Shown here: piece by piece, positions 17,742-26,510 of the stretch
Numbering within the stretch: position 1 is the stretch's first letter
Layout: each line of letters begins with the position of its first letter
Assembly (NCBI GenBank): GCA_020061465.1
Contig: JAGUYG010000012.1
Location: 1-63,040 of the forward strand
Direction of reading: 5' to 3'
DNA from: Ignavibacteriales bacterium
GTDB taxonomy: Bacteria; Bacteroidota; Ignavibacteria; Ignavibacteriales; Ignavibacteriaceae
DNA length: 63,040 bases
The notes under the pieces: generated by a model
Told to the model about the DNA's origin: nothing
Database searches by the model: none
The model's input: the letters and a program-made list of their open reading frames with translations, nothing else
Program-made: the position numbers and the translations under genes

Positions 17742-20210
17742 ATGAAAAACTTGATTATTCTTTTTTTGCTTTCAAATACTCTCTCATTTGCACAACAAGT
17801 TGAAATTAGCGGTAAAATAATAGATGCCGATTCAAAACAGCCGCTCCCAAAAGCGAATATTTACTTGGAATCTAATCGGGAAATAGGTACCGCTTCAGAT
17901 GAAAGAGGGGAATTTAAGATTGAGTTTCGTTTAATTAAACCTGATAATATTGTTATCAGTTATGTTGGCTACCAAGCCAAAAGGTATCCTGTTACACCGG
18001 CTTTAACCGGGGAGATTCTTGTTGAACTTGAATCGCAAATTATTCCCTCACAATCGGTGCTTGTTACCGGAAGCATCGGTAAAGAAGGAATTACACCCAT
18101 CGCTTTCGATAAAATTAAGAGAAGCCGGATTGAGGAAACATATATCGTTCAAGATATTCCCGAGTTCGTTTCTTCATTGCCTTCAACGATGTTCTATTCC
18201 GAAAACGGAAACGGAATAGGATATAATTATTTAAGTATACGAGGATTCGACCAGCGCCGGATTTCTGTTTCAATCAACGGTGTACCCCAAAATGATCCTG
18301 AAGACCACAATGTTTATTGGTTAGATTTTCCGGACTTGCTGGCAAGCACCGAAATAATTCAGGTACAAAGGGGTGCAGGTTCCGGTGTTTTTGGCTATCC
18401 CGCAATAGGCGGTTCAATTAATATCATTACTTCAGCGTTCTCCAATAAACCGGGTGTCAATCTTTCCGCTTCATTAGGAAGCTTTAACACGAGAAAATAC
18501 AGTGCTTCTTTTTCGAGCGGTTTGTTTGACGATAAATACTCCGTCTATGCTAAATTTTCTCAAATCCTTTCCGGCGGTTATAGAAACCATTCCTGGGTGA
18601 AGTTTAATTCTTATCATCTATCATTTGTTAGGTTCGATGATAATTTAACTACACAGTTAAATTTATACGGAGGACCCATTGAAGACGGTCTTGCTTATAT
18701 GGGAATTCCAAAAAAGGATATTAAGGATAAAACTTTACGTAAAGGAAATTATTCCTATTGGTATACCGACAGTAAAGGTATAACACATTATTATCCCAGA
18801 AGACCAACCGAAATAGAAAATTTTTCGCAGCCGCATTATGAATTGATGAATGAAATTCAATTCAACAACAGGTTAACGCTTAATTCAAATCTATTTTTAG
18901 TAATCGGCAAAGGATTTTTTGATTATGACGGTTCCTGGGCGGACAGTACATATTTACGCCTAACTTCGGAATACGGATTCACACCCGCTGGTAATCCGCA
19001 AAATGTTTTAATAAGAGCGCAGGTAGAAAATTTCCAATATGGTTGGATACCGCGCATCATTTGGAGTCATGAAAATGGTAATCTTATAATCGGCGGTGAA
19101 TTCAGAAAACATACTTCCGAACATTGGGGCAGCATAAACTACGGCGAAAATCTTCCGGCAGGATTAACTAAAGACTATCGCTATTATTTTTACAACGGCG
19201 GTAAAGATATTTTTAATATCTTCATTCATGAATCTTATAATCTAAGCGATAAAATTAATCTCTTAGGCGAATTTCAGTTAGCCTATCATAAATATCGTAT
19301 ATATAATGAAAGGTTTGCCAGAAATGATTTTTCAATAAGTAATTTGTTTTTAAACCCGAGATTAGGAATAAATTATAAATTAAGCAGCAAACAAAATATT
19401 TACTTCTCATTTGCAGGCGTAACACGCGAACCAAGACTAAAAAATTATTACGATGCCGGCGAATCAAGCGGGGGCGCCGTTCCTCAGTTTGAAGTAAAAG
19501 CTAATGGCAATTATGATTTCAATAAACCGTTGGTTGAACCGGAAACTATGAATGACTTTGAATTGGGAACTGCAATTCATTCGGCTGATTATTCTTTATC
19601 TATTAATCTTTTTTACATGTTGTTCAATAACGAAATAGTAAAGAAGGGAAAGATTGATAGATTCGGACAACCGGTTACAGGTAATGTAGATAAAACTACA
19701 CATCAAGGAATTGAACTATCAGGTATTTTGAGACTGCTAAACAACCTCGAGATTTTTGCAAATGCCACATACAGCAAAAACATCATTGATAGAGGAAGAT
19801 ATTACATCGATGCAAATTCGTCCATCGAACTAAACGGCAACAGGATTAGCGGTTTCCCGGATTTTATGGCTAATTTTGGCGTAACATACCGCACGGAAGG
19901 TTTGTTTATTAAACTTAGCGGAAGATATCTTGGTGAATTTTATTCGGATAATTTCGATAACAAACTGAATGATTACTTAACGCTTTTCCCGAAATTAGTC
20001 GGTTACCGGGATAACAAGAATGAATCTTACTTTACTGCCGATGCAATGCTGAGCTATCAATTTAAATTGTTTGAAGCACTAACTCCGACAAAAGTGTTTT
20101 GCCAGGTTAACAATTTATTCAACAATCTCTATTCGGCTTATGTAATTGGGGGCGAGTTCTTTCCCGCTGCCGAAAGGAATTTCATTGCGGGAATAGAAAT
20201 TGGATTGTAA
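17742..20210 (+). CDS. TonB-dependent outer-membrane receptor, probable thiamine receptor
   Basis: An 822-residue receptor with a signal peptide (NLIILFLLSNTLSFAQ), a carboxypeptidase-regulatory-like domain (about 20-105, SGKIIDADSKQPLPKANIYL), a plug domain (about 115-235, with LSIRGFDQRR and GYPAIGGSINIIT) and a 22-strand-type barrel to the C-terminus. The ATG at 17742 is preferred over the in-frame TTG at 17730, because GGAGG lies six bases before it. Direct control by a TPP riboswitch and the downstream thiamine pyrophosphokinase point to uptake of thiamine or a derivative across the outer membrane. Known Bacteroidetes thiamine operons contain a comparable receptor (OMR1). Ligand identity is inferred from regulation. 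Confidence 0.92.
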   Translation: MKNLIILFLLSNTLSFAQQVEISGKIIDADSKQPLPKANIYLESNREIGTASDERGEFKIEFRLIKPDNIVISYVGYQAKRYPVTPALTGEILVELESQIIPSQSVLVTGSIGKEGITPIAFDKIKRSRIEETYIVQDIPEFVSSLPSTMFYSENGNGIGYNYLSIRGFDQRRISVSINGVPQNDPEDHNVYWLDFPDLLASTEIIQVQRGAGSGVFGYPAIGGSINIITSAFSNKPGVNLSASLGSFNTRKYSASFSSGLFDDKYSVYAKFSQILSGGYRNHSWVKFNSYHLSFVRFDDNLTTQLNLYGGPIEDGLAYMGIPKKDIKDKTLRKGNYSYWYTDSKGITHYYPRRPTEIENFSQPHYELMNEIQFNNRLTLNSNLFLVIGKGFFDYDGSWADSTYLRLTSEYGFTPAGNPQNVLIRAQVENFQYGWIPRIIWSHENGNLIIGGEFRKHTSEHWGSINYGENLPAGLTKDYRYYFYNGGKDIFNIFIHESYNLSDKINLLGEFQLAYHKYRIYNERFARNDFSISNLFLNPRLGINYKLSSKQNIYFSFAGVTREPRLKNYYDAGESSGGAVPQFEVKANGNYDFNKPLVEPETMNDFELGTAIHSADYSLSINLFYMLFNNEIVKKGKIDRFGQPVTGNVDKTTHQGIELSGILRLLNNLEIFANATYSKNIIDRGRYYIDANSSIELNGNRISGFPDFMANFGVTYRTEGLFIKLSGRYLGEFYSDNFDNKLNDYLTLFPKLVGYRDNKNESYFTADAMLSYQFKLFEALTPTKVFCQVNNLFNNLYSAYVIGGEFFPAAERNFIAGIEIGL

Positions 20211-20265
20211 CCGGTTTTGATTCTTATGTTTGTAACAAAAATTGCCATCACAAATTTATTCTGCA

Positions 20266-20314
20266 GAGATGACATCTTTTGAATCGCTAAACCACACCGA
20301 AAAGATGTCATCTC
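20266..20314. repeat. GAGATGACATCTTTT hairpin repeat
   Basis: Perfect 15-base arms GAGATGACATCTTTT (20266-20280) and the complement (20300-20314) enclose a 19-base loop. The same arms occur inside MITE copy 1 (4433-4447 and 4515-4529), and the left arm again at the right window edge. There is no T-run after it, so it is not a standard terminator. Confidence 0.75.
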
Positions 20315-20524
20315 CTTTCAAATTTATTGTTCATGTAAGCTTCTACCGTTTCGGCAAGTCTTGAATTTTGAATCCTCTTGTTGGATTGATAAATTTTTTA
20401 CAACTCACTTAATGCCGGATATCTGTTTTTTAAATAATAGGGCTTCACAAAACTGAAGAAGCGGGATAGAAATTCGGTAGTAAGGATTTGATATAATTGT
20501 TGAAATTATGAAGAATTATAAAAT

Positions 20525-20669
20525 AATAAGGTAATAAGGTTCGGTTCTATGGGGTTAGTTAGAGTTACTAAGGTTTAGATGAAAAAGATAAGGTTCTAAA
20601 AACCTTATTTGTGAGTTTAACCTTAGTAACAAATCAAATCCAAACCTCTCTAAACCTTATTACCTTATT
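20525..20669. repeat. Three-tier nested foldback
   Basis: Three concentric perfect inverted repeats share the motif AAGGTT/AACCTT: 17 bases (20525-20541 with 20653-20669), 12 bases (20564-20575 with 20619-20630) and 8 bases (20588-20595 with 20601-20608). Overall length is 145 bases. It could fold into one long RNA hairpin between two operon genes or extrude as a cruciform. Confidence 0.7.
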
Positions 20670-20727
20670 CATAACCTCAAAAATAGTTTTGTGAAGGGCA
20701 CTTAAATAATTTATCGGAGAATAAATA

Positions 20728-21381
20728 TTGAAGAAATGTCTTATCCTCGCTAACGGAAAACCGCCGGGAAAAAGTGTAATAAACTTTTTAAAAAATAATG
20801 GATATAGATATTTAATTTGTGCAGACGGCGGAGCTGACTATGCAAGAAAATTAGGCATCATGCCTGATTTGATTGCGGGCGACCTTGACTCAATTACAAA
20901 GGAGAATAAAAAATTCTTTGGAAGCAAGACTAAAATTTTAAAACTTTCAGGGCAAAACGATACCGACGTAGAAAAGTGTATTAAGTTAGCCGTTAAAAAA
21001 GGATTCAAGGAAGCGATGCTCCTGGGTGTAACCGGAAACAGACTCGATCACACTATCTGCAATTTGGGAATTGTGCTTAAATTTTATTCACAGATAAAAT
21101 TAAAAATAATCGCTGAGCATTCTTTACTAATGCCGTGCTCTGGTAAAGTAACACTTAAGACAATCCCCGGTGAAACCATATCGTTATTCGGATTTAACCG
21201 CAGGACTAAAATAACTTCCTCCGGTTTGAAATATCAGCTGAATAACTCGTCTCTTCCGTTTGGTGAAAAAGAAAGTACCAGTAATCTAGCCCATAGAGAA
21301 ATAGTTAATCTTGATATAAAAGGCGGTGTAATTTTTGTGATTCGTGATTTTGATGTGGTGAGCCGCAATGGTCTCCTTTAG
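20728..21381 (+). CDS. thiN: Thiamine pyrophosphokinase
   Basis: Transfers pyrophosphate from ATP to thiamine, giving TPP directly from salvaged vitamin. The 217-residue protein has the family landmarks: ICADGGADYARKLG and PDLIAGDLDSI (metal and ATP site), ILKLSGQNDTDVEKCI, and GVTGNRLDHTICNL. The start is TTG at 20728 with CGGAGA eight bases upstream. It overlaps the symporter gene by 14 bases, so the two are surely cotranscribed. Together with the TPP riboswitch and TonB receptor upstream it defines a thiamine salvage locus; no thiamine biosynthesis genes are seen in the window. Confidence 0.93.
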   Translation: MKKCLILANGKPPGKSVINFLKNNGYRYLICADGGADYARKLGIMPDLIAGDLDSITKENKKFFGSKTKILKLSGQNDTDVEKCIKLAVKKGFKEAMLLGVTGNRLDHTICNLGIVLKFYSQIKLKIIAEHSLLMPCSGKVTLKTIPGETISLFGFNRRTKITSSGLKYQLNNSSLPFGEKESTSNLAHREIVNLDIKGGVIFVIRDFDVVSRNGLL

Positions 21382-22786
21382 TACGATAGATATACTTATT
21401 GTCCTGCTATTTTTTTCCGCTTTGCTCTTCATCGGATTTCTTGCCGGAAGAAAACAAGGAAAAACGGCAGATGATTATTTGCTTTCCGGAAGGCAAGTTG
21501 GATTATTCGTATTTGTATTAACTAATGTTTCTACATGGTACGGCGGAATTTTGGGAGTAGGGGAGTTTACTTACCGTTACGGTTTGTTGAGCTGGTTCAC
21601 TCAAGGTTTGCCTTATTACTTCTTCGCATTTTTATTCGCTTACTTTTTTGCCGGGAAAATCCGGAAGGCGTCACTATTTACTATTCCCGATAAGATAGAA
21701 GAAAAATTCGGGAGAACCGCTTCTTTACTTTCTGCTGTAATTGTTTTTATTCTTGTTTCACCCGCGCCTTATCTTTTAATGGCAGCAAATCTAATTGCAA
21801 TCTTTTTCGGAATTCCAATAATTCCTTCATTAATTGCCGCACTGATTTTATCCTTTGCTTATTTATTTAAAGGCGGATATCGTGCCGATCTTTACACCGA
21901 TGTGTTTCAATTCTTTGTAATGTTTGCAGGTTTCATTTTGATTTTTATTATTGCTTACATCACCTTTGGCGGAATTGAATTTCTCTCAAATCATCTACCT
22001 GAAGAACATCTAAAAATAACCGGCGGTGCGTCTCCGACTTTTATCATAATATGGTTTTTTATTGCTATGTGGACTTTTGCCGATCCCGGTTTTCATCAAC
22101 GATGTTATGCAGCAAAAAACGAACAGACGGCTAAAAAGGGTATATTAATTTCAATTATTTTCTGGGCATTTTTTGATTTTCTTACAACTTCCACCGGATT
22201 ATATGCCAGAGCTTTGATACCGGACATCTCCCAGCCGGTTAATGCATTTCCTCTTCTTGCTGAAAAAATTTTATCTCCGGGGTTAAAGGGGATTTTTTTT
22301 GCAGCATTGTTTGCAACTATATTATCCACACTCAACAGTTTCTTATTCCTCAGCGCTACTACAATAGCGAGAGATTTTATTTTCAGATTGAGGAAAGAAA
22401 AAGACGAGCGCAGATTAAAGCCATATACTATAGGCGGATTGGCACTTTCCGGTTTACTTTCGATTTTACTTGCATATTATATTCCCTCAGTGATAGAGTT
22501 ATGGTATACTTTAGGTTCTATTTGTATTCCCGCAGTTATTTTACCGGTTATCGGTTCATATTATGAAAAATTTAAGATTGCTAAAAAGCTTGTAATAATC
22601 CAAATGATAACGGCAATTACCGTAAGCACAGGATGGTATGTAGCGAAGAAAATATTTTTGATGACGGGTTTTTGGTTAGAGATTGAACCGATGATTGCGG
22701 GTTTATCGGCAGCGTTTCTTATTCATCTTTTGGGATTGACTCATTGCCGCCGGGAGATTTTTTCTTTTTTATCAATGAAAGAATAA
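21368..22786 (+). CDS. SSS-family sodium:solute symporter, candidate thiamine transporter
   Basis: A 472-residue inner-membrane protein with about 13 hydrophobic segments and sodium-solute-symporter features: ADDYLLSGRQVG near the N-terminus, SLIAALILSFAYLFKGGYRA, FADPGFHQRCYAA, and the sodium-site helix STLNSFLFLSATTIARDF. It starts inside thiN (14-base overlap), so translation is coupled. In Bacteroidetes thiamine operons this position is usually held by PnuT; an SSS carrier has been proposed as a thiamine transporter (ThiV) in other lineages. A role in thiamine or HMP/thiazole uptake is inferred from operon and riboswitch control, not from sequence motifs. Its 3' end overlaps convergent terC by 68 bases. 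Confidence 0.88.
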   Translation: MVSFSTIDILIVLLFFSALLFIGFLAGRKQGKTADDYLLSGRQVGLFVFVLTNVSTWYGGILGVGEFTYRYGLLSWFTQGLPYYFFAFLFAYFFAGKIRKASLFTIPDKIEEKFGRTASLLSAVIVFILVSPAPYLLMAANLIAIFFGIPIIPSLIAALILSFAYLFKGGYRADLYTDVFQFFVMFAGFILIFIIAYITFGGIEFLSNHLPEEHLKITGGASPTFIIIWFFIAMWTFADPGFHQRCYAAKNEQTAKKGILISIIFWAFFDFLTTSTGLYARALIPDISQPVNAFPLLAEKILSPGLKGIFFAALFATILSTLNSFLFLSATTIARDFIFRLRKEKDERRLKPYTIGGLALSGLLSILLAYYIPSVIELWYTLGSICIPAVILPVIGSYYEKFKIAKKLVIIQMITAITVSTGWYVAKKIFLMTGFWLEIEPMIAGLSAAFLIHLLGLTHCRREIFSFLSMKE

Positions 22787-23672
22787 CCGACCCTCCCAGG
22801 AAAAATAAAATCACCGTTAGCGAAACCACAGTAGGAATTTGATACCAATCGGAAATAAGCATCTTTATTCCAACATAGAAAAGAATGATTGCTACACCGT
22901 ATTTCAGATAAACAAAAAGATCAACAATTCCCGCAAGTGCAAAATACAATGCGCGCAAACCGAGAATTGCAAAAACGTTCGAAGAAATAATTATGAACTC
23001 GTCCTTTGTGATAGCAATTATTGCCGGGATTGAATCAACCGCAAAAACAATGTCGGCTGATTCTATCAGTAATAAAGTAACAAAAAGTGTAGTTGCGTAA
23101 ATCTTTCCGTTTTGTTTGATAAAAAATTTATTGCCGTGGTACCCTGGTATAAAATTGATGTACTTTGACATCAACTTTACTAGAAAATTATCTTCTACCT
23201 TAATTTTATGTTCACCGCCGAAAGCCATTTTATAAGCGGCATAAAGAAGAATGAATCCGAAGACATAAATAATAGGATGGAAGAGTTTGAGCAGGCCGAC
23301 GCCTGCAAGTATAAAAATTATTCTTAAGATGATGGCGCTTATTATACCCCATTTAAGCACGTGAGGCTGTGCAATTGCCGGTACGCTCATAACATTGAAT
23401 ATCATCAAGAAAACAAAGAGATTGTCAACAGACAATGATTTTTCAATAATATAGCCGGTTAGAAATTCAATTGCTTTTACATGTCCGTCTTCAAGATAGA
23501 AGTACAGCCCCGCATTAAAAATAAGAGCGGTAATTATCCAAACACCGCTCCACATTAAACTGGCCTTTAACGTTATTTTACCGCGTCTATGGTCTGTTAC
23601 ATATAAATCGATAAAGAATAAAATCGAGACGACGACCCAAAAAATTATCCAGAATATAAATTCGTTGAACAA
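22719..23672 (-). CDS. TerC/Alx-family membrane protein
   Basis: A 317-residue polytopic protein. It shows the TerC signature in two halves: EKSLSVDNLFVFLMIFN and ESADIVFAVDSIPAI, each with an acidic residue in a membrane helix, plus FAILGLRALYFAL. Family members export manganese (Alx/YceF, MeeF) or assist metalation of secreted proteins; tellurite resistance is an older label. The start is TTG at 23672 with AGGA eight bases upstream, and only 12 bases separate it from the arginine decarboxylase gene. The 3' end overlaps the convergent symporter gene by 68 bases. The metal specificity is not visible. Confidence 0.92.
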   Translation of the reverse strand: MFNEFIFWIIFWVVVSILFFIDLYVTDHRRGKITLKASLMWSGVWIITALIFNAGLYFYLEDGHVKAIEFLTGYIIEKSLSVDNLFVFLMIFNVMSVPAIAQPHVLKWGIISAIILRIIFILAGVGLLKLFHPIIYVFGFILLYAAYKMAFGGEHKIKVEDNFLVKLMSKYINFIPGYHGNKFFIKQNGKIYATTLFVTLLLIESADIVFAVDSIPAIIAITKDEFIIISSNVFAILGLRALYFALAGIVDLFVYLKYGVAIILFYVGIKMLISDWYQIPTVVSLTVILFFLGGSVILSLIKKKKSPGGNESIPKDE

Positions 23673-23684
23673 ATTATTATCCTA

Positions 23685-24230
23685 TTAAGGTAGAAAAATT
23701 CCTGCGGCAAGAACGGTAGTCCATAAACCGTTTTTATCACCCTCGGCTGATTGAGTTATGTTAAATGACCGAACTATTTTACCTGACATCTTGTAAATAT
23801 TTTCCCTCTCGCTCCAATCGGTATCGGGATTAAACTCCACACCGAGAGTAGTGGCTAACATTGTAGCTGCAAGGTCTTCTGCATATTCACCGGCAACTTT
23901 CTCCCTCTCCCCGAACGGATGATGCTCGGAAAGATATCCGTACATAGAATTATCGGCAGGTAAAGCGGCGCCTATAGATGCTGCGATTAGTCTGTTGGGT
24001 TCGTTAGTTGAGTTGCGCGCCATTACGGCAAACGTAACTTGACCCGGCTTTAATTCTTTTATGCCTTCATCTTTACTGATTCTCTTGCAGCCTGTTGGAA
24101 AGATGCTGCTTACCGTTACCAGGTTGCACACTTCGATTCCAGCACTTCTTAGTGCCAGCTCGAATGAGGTTAAGTATTCTTTATGCTTACCTACCCCTTT
24201 GGTAAAAAATATTTTAGTAGGAACATACAA
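23685..24230 (-). CDS. pdaD: Pyruvoyl-dependent arginine decarboxylase
   Basis: Decarboxylates arginine to agmatine, the first step of a polyamine route. The proenzyme (181 residues) should cleave itself between Ser41 and Ser42 ([11 protein letters not shown]), turning Ser42 into the pyruvoyl cofactor. Other family segments are [46 protein letters not shown] and [20 protein letters not shown]. The TTG at 24230 is preferred over the in-frame TTG at 24248: AAAGGAG lies inside that longer version at correct spacing for 24230, and [14 protein letters not shown] matches the usual family N-terminus. The acid-stress/polyamine role alongside TerC, a protein often induced by alkaline or metal stress, is only suggestive. 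Confidence 0.93.
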   Translation of the reverse strand: MYVPTKIFFTKGVGKHKEYLTSFELALRSAGIEVCNLVTVSSIFPTGCKRISKDEGIKELKPGQVTFAVMARNSTNEPNRLIAASIGAALPADNSMYGYLSEHHPFGEREKVAGEYAEDLAATMLATTLGVEFNPDTDWSERENIYKMSGKIVRSFNITQSAEGDKNGLWTTVLAAGIFLP

Positions 24231-24254
24231 ATTATCATCTCCTTTCAAAGTGAT

Positions 24255-25481
24255 TTATGATTTTATCTTTATGAATTTGCGTTTTCCGACTTTTAGGACT
24301 CTCTCGCCGCCTAATCGAATGATTGCTGAAACGTCTTCTATTTTTTCGCCGTCTATTGATACTCCTCCCTGCAGCACCAGGCGTTTTGCTTCGCTGCGGG
24401 AGGATGCAAAGTTTACACGATAAATTAAATCTAATATGTTAATTTCTAATTCACCGTTATTTATTTCCACCACCGGTATATCTTCCGGAATTTCTTTCTT
24501 GATGAAAATTTTATCGAACTCCGCCTCGGCTTCTTCGGCGGCTTTTTTACTATGATACATACTTACCAAGGTTTTACCTAATCTTCGTTTTAAATTCCTT
24601 GGATTAATATCCGGACTCTCTAACTGCTTTTTTATTTCCGCTAAATTTTCTTTAGATACATCCGTTGCCAATTCAAAATAATTATAAATTAATGTATCGG
24701 GTATAGATAATGTTTTTCCGAATATCTCCTTCGGGCTTTCAGTAATGCCGATATAATTATTAAGCGACTTGCTCATCTTTTCAATACCATCGGTACCTGC
24801 AATAAGCGGCATAGTTAATATTACCTGAGGTTCCATAGCAAATTCTCTCTGAATATCTCTGCCGACTAAAAGATTAAACTTTTGGTCAGTTCCGCCAAGT
24901 TCAACATCGCTTTCGATTACCACAGAATCCATAGCCTGTGCTAAAGGATATAACAATTCATGAAGGCTGATCGGCTCACCTGTTTTAAATCGCTTAGTAA
25001 AATCATCTCTCTCTAACATTCGTGCAACGGTATATTTTGAGGATAATTTAATCACATCCTCAAATGACATTTTGCCTAACCATTCTGAGTTATAAACAAT
25101 CTTCGTTTTTTCTTTATCAAGTATTTTGGATGCCTGCTCGAAGTATGATTCACCATTCTTACGAGTTTCTTCAAGGCTTAAGGCAGGGCGTGTTGCATTT
25201 CTTCCCGAAGGATCGCCAATCATGCCAGTAAAGTCGCCCACAATTAATATTGCCTGATGACCTAATAATTGAAACTGCGCCAATTTTCGAAGTACAACCG
25301 AATGCCCGATATGCAAATCGGGTCTGCTTGGATCGCATCCCAATTTAATATTAAGAGGTTTTCCGGTTTTTGTTGCTCTCTCTAATTTTTGGACTAACTC
25401 TTCCTCAGGTATGATTTCGAAGACGCCTCTCTTGATGACGTCCATCTGCTCATTCAAAGGGGGGAATGTTACTTTGTTCAT
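24255..25481 (-). CDS. tyrS: Tyrosyl-tRNA synthetase
   Basis: Charges tRNA-Tyr. The 408-residue class I enzyme has the HIGH motif as PDLHIGHS, KMSKS as EKMSKSLNN, tyrosine-pocket residues in ELLYPLAQAMDSV and ELGGTDQKFNLLVGRD, and a C-terminal S4 RNA-binding domain (RSEAKRLVLQGGVSIDGEKI). The sequence is of the TyrRS type with KMSKS rather than the KFGKT form. It sits between smpB and the arginine decarboxylase, about 75 and 24 bases away, in one probable minus-strand operon. Confidence 0.96.
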   Translation of the reverse strand: MNKVTFPPLNEQMDVIKRGVFEIIPEEELVQKLERATKTGKPLNIKLGCDPSRPDLHIGHSVVLRKLAQFQLLGHQAILIVGDFTGMIGDPSGRNATRPALSLEETRKNGESYFEQASKILDKEKTKIVYNSEWLGKMSFEDVIKLSSKYTVARMLERDDFTKRFKTGEPISLHELLYPLAQAMDSVVIESDVELGGTDQKFNLLVGRDIQREFAMEPQVILTMPLIAGTDGIEKMSKSLNNYIGITESPKEIFGKTLSIPDTLIYNYFELATDVSKENLAEIKKQLESPDINPRNLKRRLGKTLVSMYHSKKAAEEAEAEFDKIFIKKEIPEDIPVVEINNGELEINILDLIYRVNFASSRSEAKRLVLQGGVSIDGEKIEDVSAIIRLGGERVLKVGKRKFIKIKS

Positions 25482-25556
25482 TTACAATTTCTTTTTTCGA
25501 TGCGAAATTTAATTAATTATACTTTAAAATAATTGTGGAATGGCTCATCATTTAAA

Positions 25557-26021
25557 TTAAAATTTTATGCGTCGTTCCTGGTCGCGCTGCAAATCTTTCT
25601 TAGCTATGGATGCTCGTTTATCGTACACTTTCTTTCCTTTCGCCAGCGCTAATTCAACTTTTACTTTACCTTCTTTGAAATATAATCTGAGAGGAATGAG
25701 CGTAAGCCCTTTCTCTTTAACCTTACCGATTAATTTTCTGATTTCACTCTTTTTCAGCAGAAGCTTTCTTGTCCGGGTTGGCTCGTGATTATAAATATTA
25801 CCCTGTTCATAAGGGCTTATGTGCACACTATGCAGCCATACTTCACCATCTTTAAGTGCTGCATAACTATCAACTAAATTCGCTTTACCTTGCCTAAGCG
25901 ACTTAACCTCTGTTCCGGTAAGAATTATTCCCGCCTCGTAAGTTTGAATAATAAAATATTCATGCGATGCTTTCCTGTTTACCGTTATATTCTTCTCTTC
26001 AGCCTGGTCAATCATCTTCAT
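25557..26021 (-). CDS. smpB: SsrA-binding protein
   Basis: Binds tmRNA and delivers it to stalled ribosomes for trans-translation. The 154-residue length and motifs are typical: [56 protein letters not shown]-like [24 protein letters not shown], and a basic C-terminal tail ([18 protein letters not shown]) that enters the decoding centre. No tmRNA gene was recognised in the window. It is the first gene of the minus-strand run that continues into tyrS. Confidence 0.97.
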   Translation of the reverse strand: MKMIDQAEEKNITVNRKASHEYFIIQTYEAGIILTGTEVKSLRQGKANLVDSYAALKDGEVWLHSVHISPYEQGNIYNHEPTRTRKLLLKKSEIRKLIGKVKEKGLTLIPLRLYFKEGKVKVELALAKGKKVYDKRASIAKKDLQRDQERRIKF

Positions 26022-26510
26022 TTGTAAAATTGAAACGCAAAATTATTTTTATTAGCTAATATATGCAATAATCCGAAAAAATTATTGTTGAAGAAATTTT
26101 CAACTTTATGTTGATTCATAATAATATGGGTAGAATGCTTGCACCAATGTTTCGCTACTGACGGAGCTTTGTTTTGTATTGAGAATTGAAATTTGGTCAT
26201 TGGTATTTATTTGGGTTTTGGAATTAATTGTTTGGAATTTAGCTCCATACCGCATCACCATAAATGGTGACGCTAACCGAAGAAAGGCTGATAAATCAGC
26301 CTATAGTGAATGTAGAATACATTGCCTTGAATAAAGGTTAAAATGGAGATGCATGACGGAGGTGTTTAGTGGAGTTGTATAATTGTTCAATTCTTCTGTT
26401 GGCCTGCTTCAAAATTGTATTTGCAACTATCTTTTTCAAATATCAAAATGATTGCATATTTTTGCACGGAATAATTGAAGTCCTATTTATTAACCATTAC
26501 CAAACAATTG
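26022..26510. other. Intergenic region with low-complexity and hairpin repeats
   Basis: About 490 bases hold both promoter regions of divergent smpB and the amylase gene. At 26184-26241 a loose TTTGG/AATTTT alternation occurs, a common filler in this group. Two small palindromes follow: CACCATAAATGGTG (26256-26269) and AGGCTGATAAATCAGCCT (26285-26302). No gene or strong promoter is visible. Confidence 0.5.

Larger units (their letters stand above)
20211..20727. other. Intergenic region with two hairpin structures
   Basis: This gap of about 520 bases between the receptor and the pyrophosphokinase contains the hairpin repeat at 20266-20314 and a three-tier foldback at 20525-20669. There is no gene. 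The spacing is long for one operon, so the pyrophosphokinase and symporter may be cotranscribed through it or may have their own start site. Confidence 0.6.

Noticed and set aside
20525-20669. Repeated AAGGTT/AACCTT words as a CRISPR array
   Set aside because: The words are arranged as nested inverted repeats, not as regular direct repeats with spacers, and no cas genes are near.
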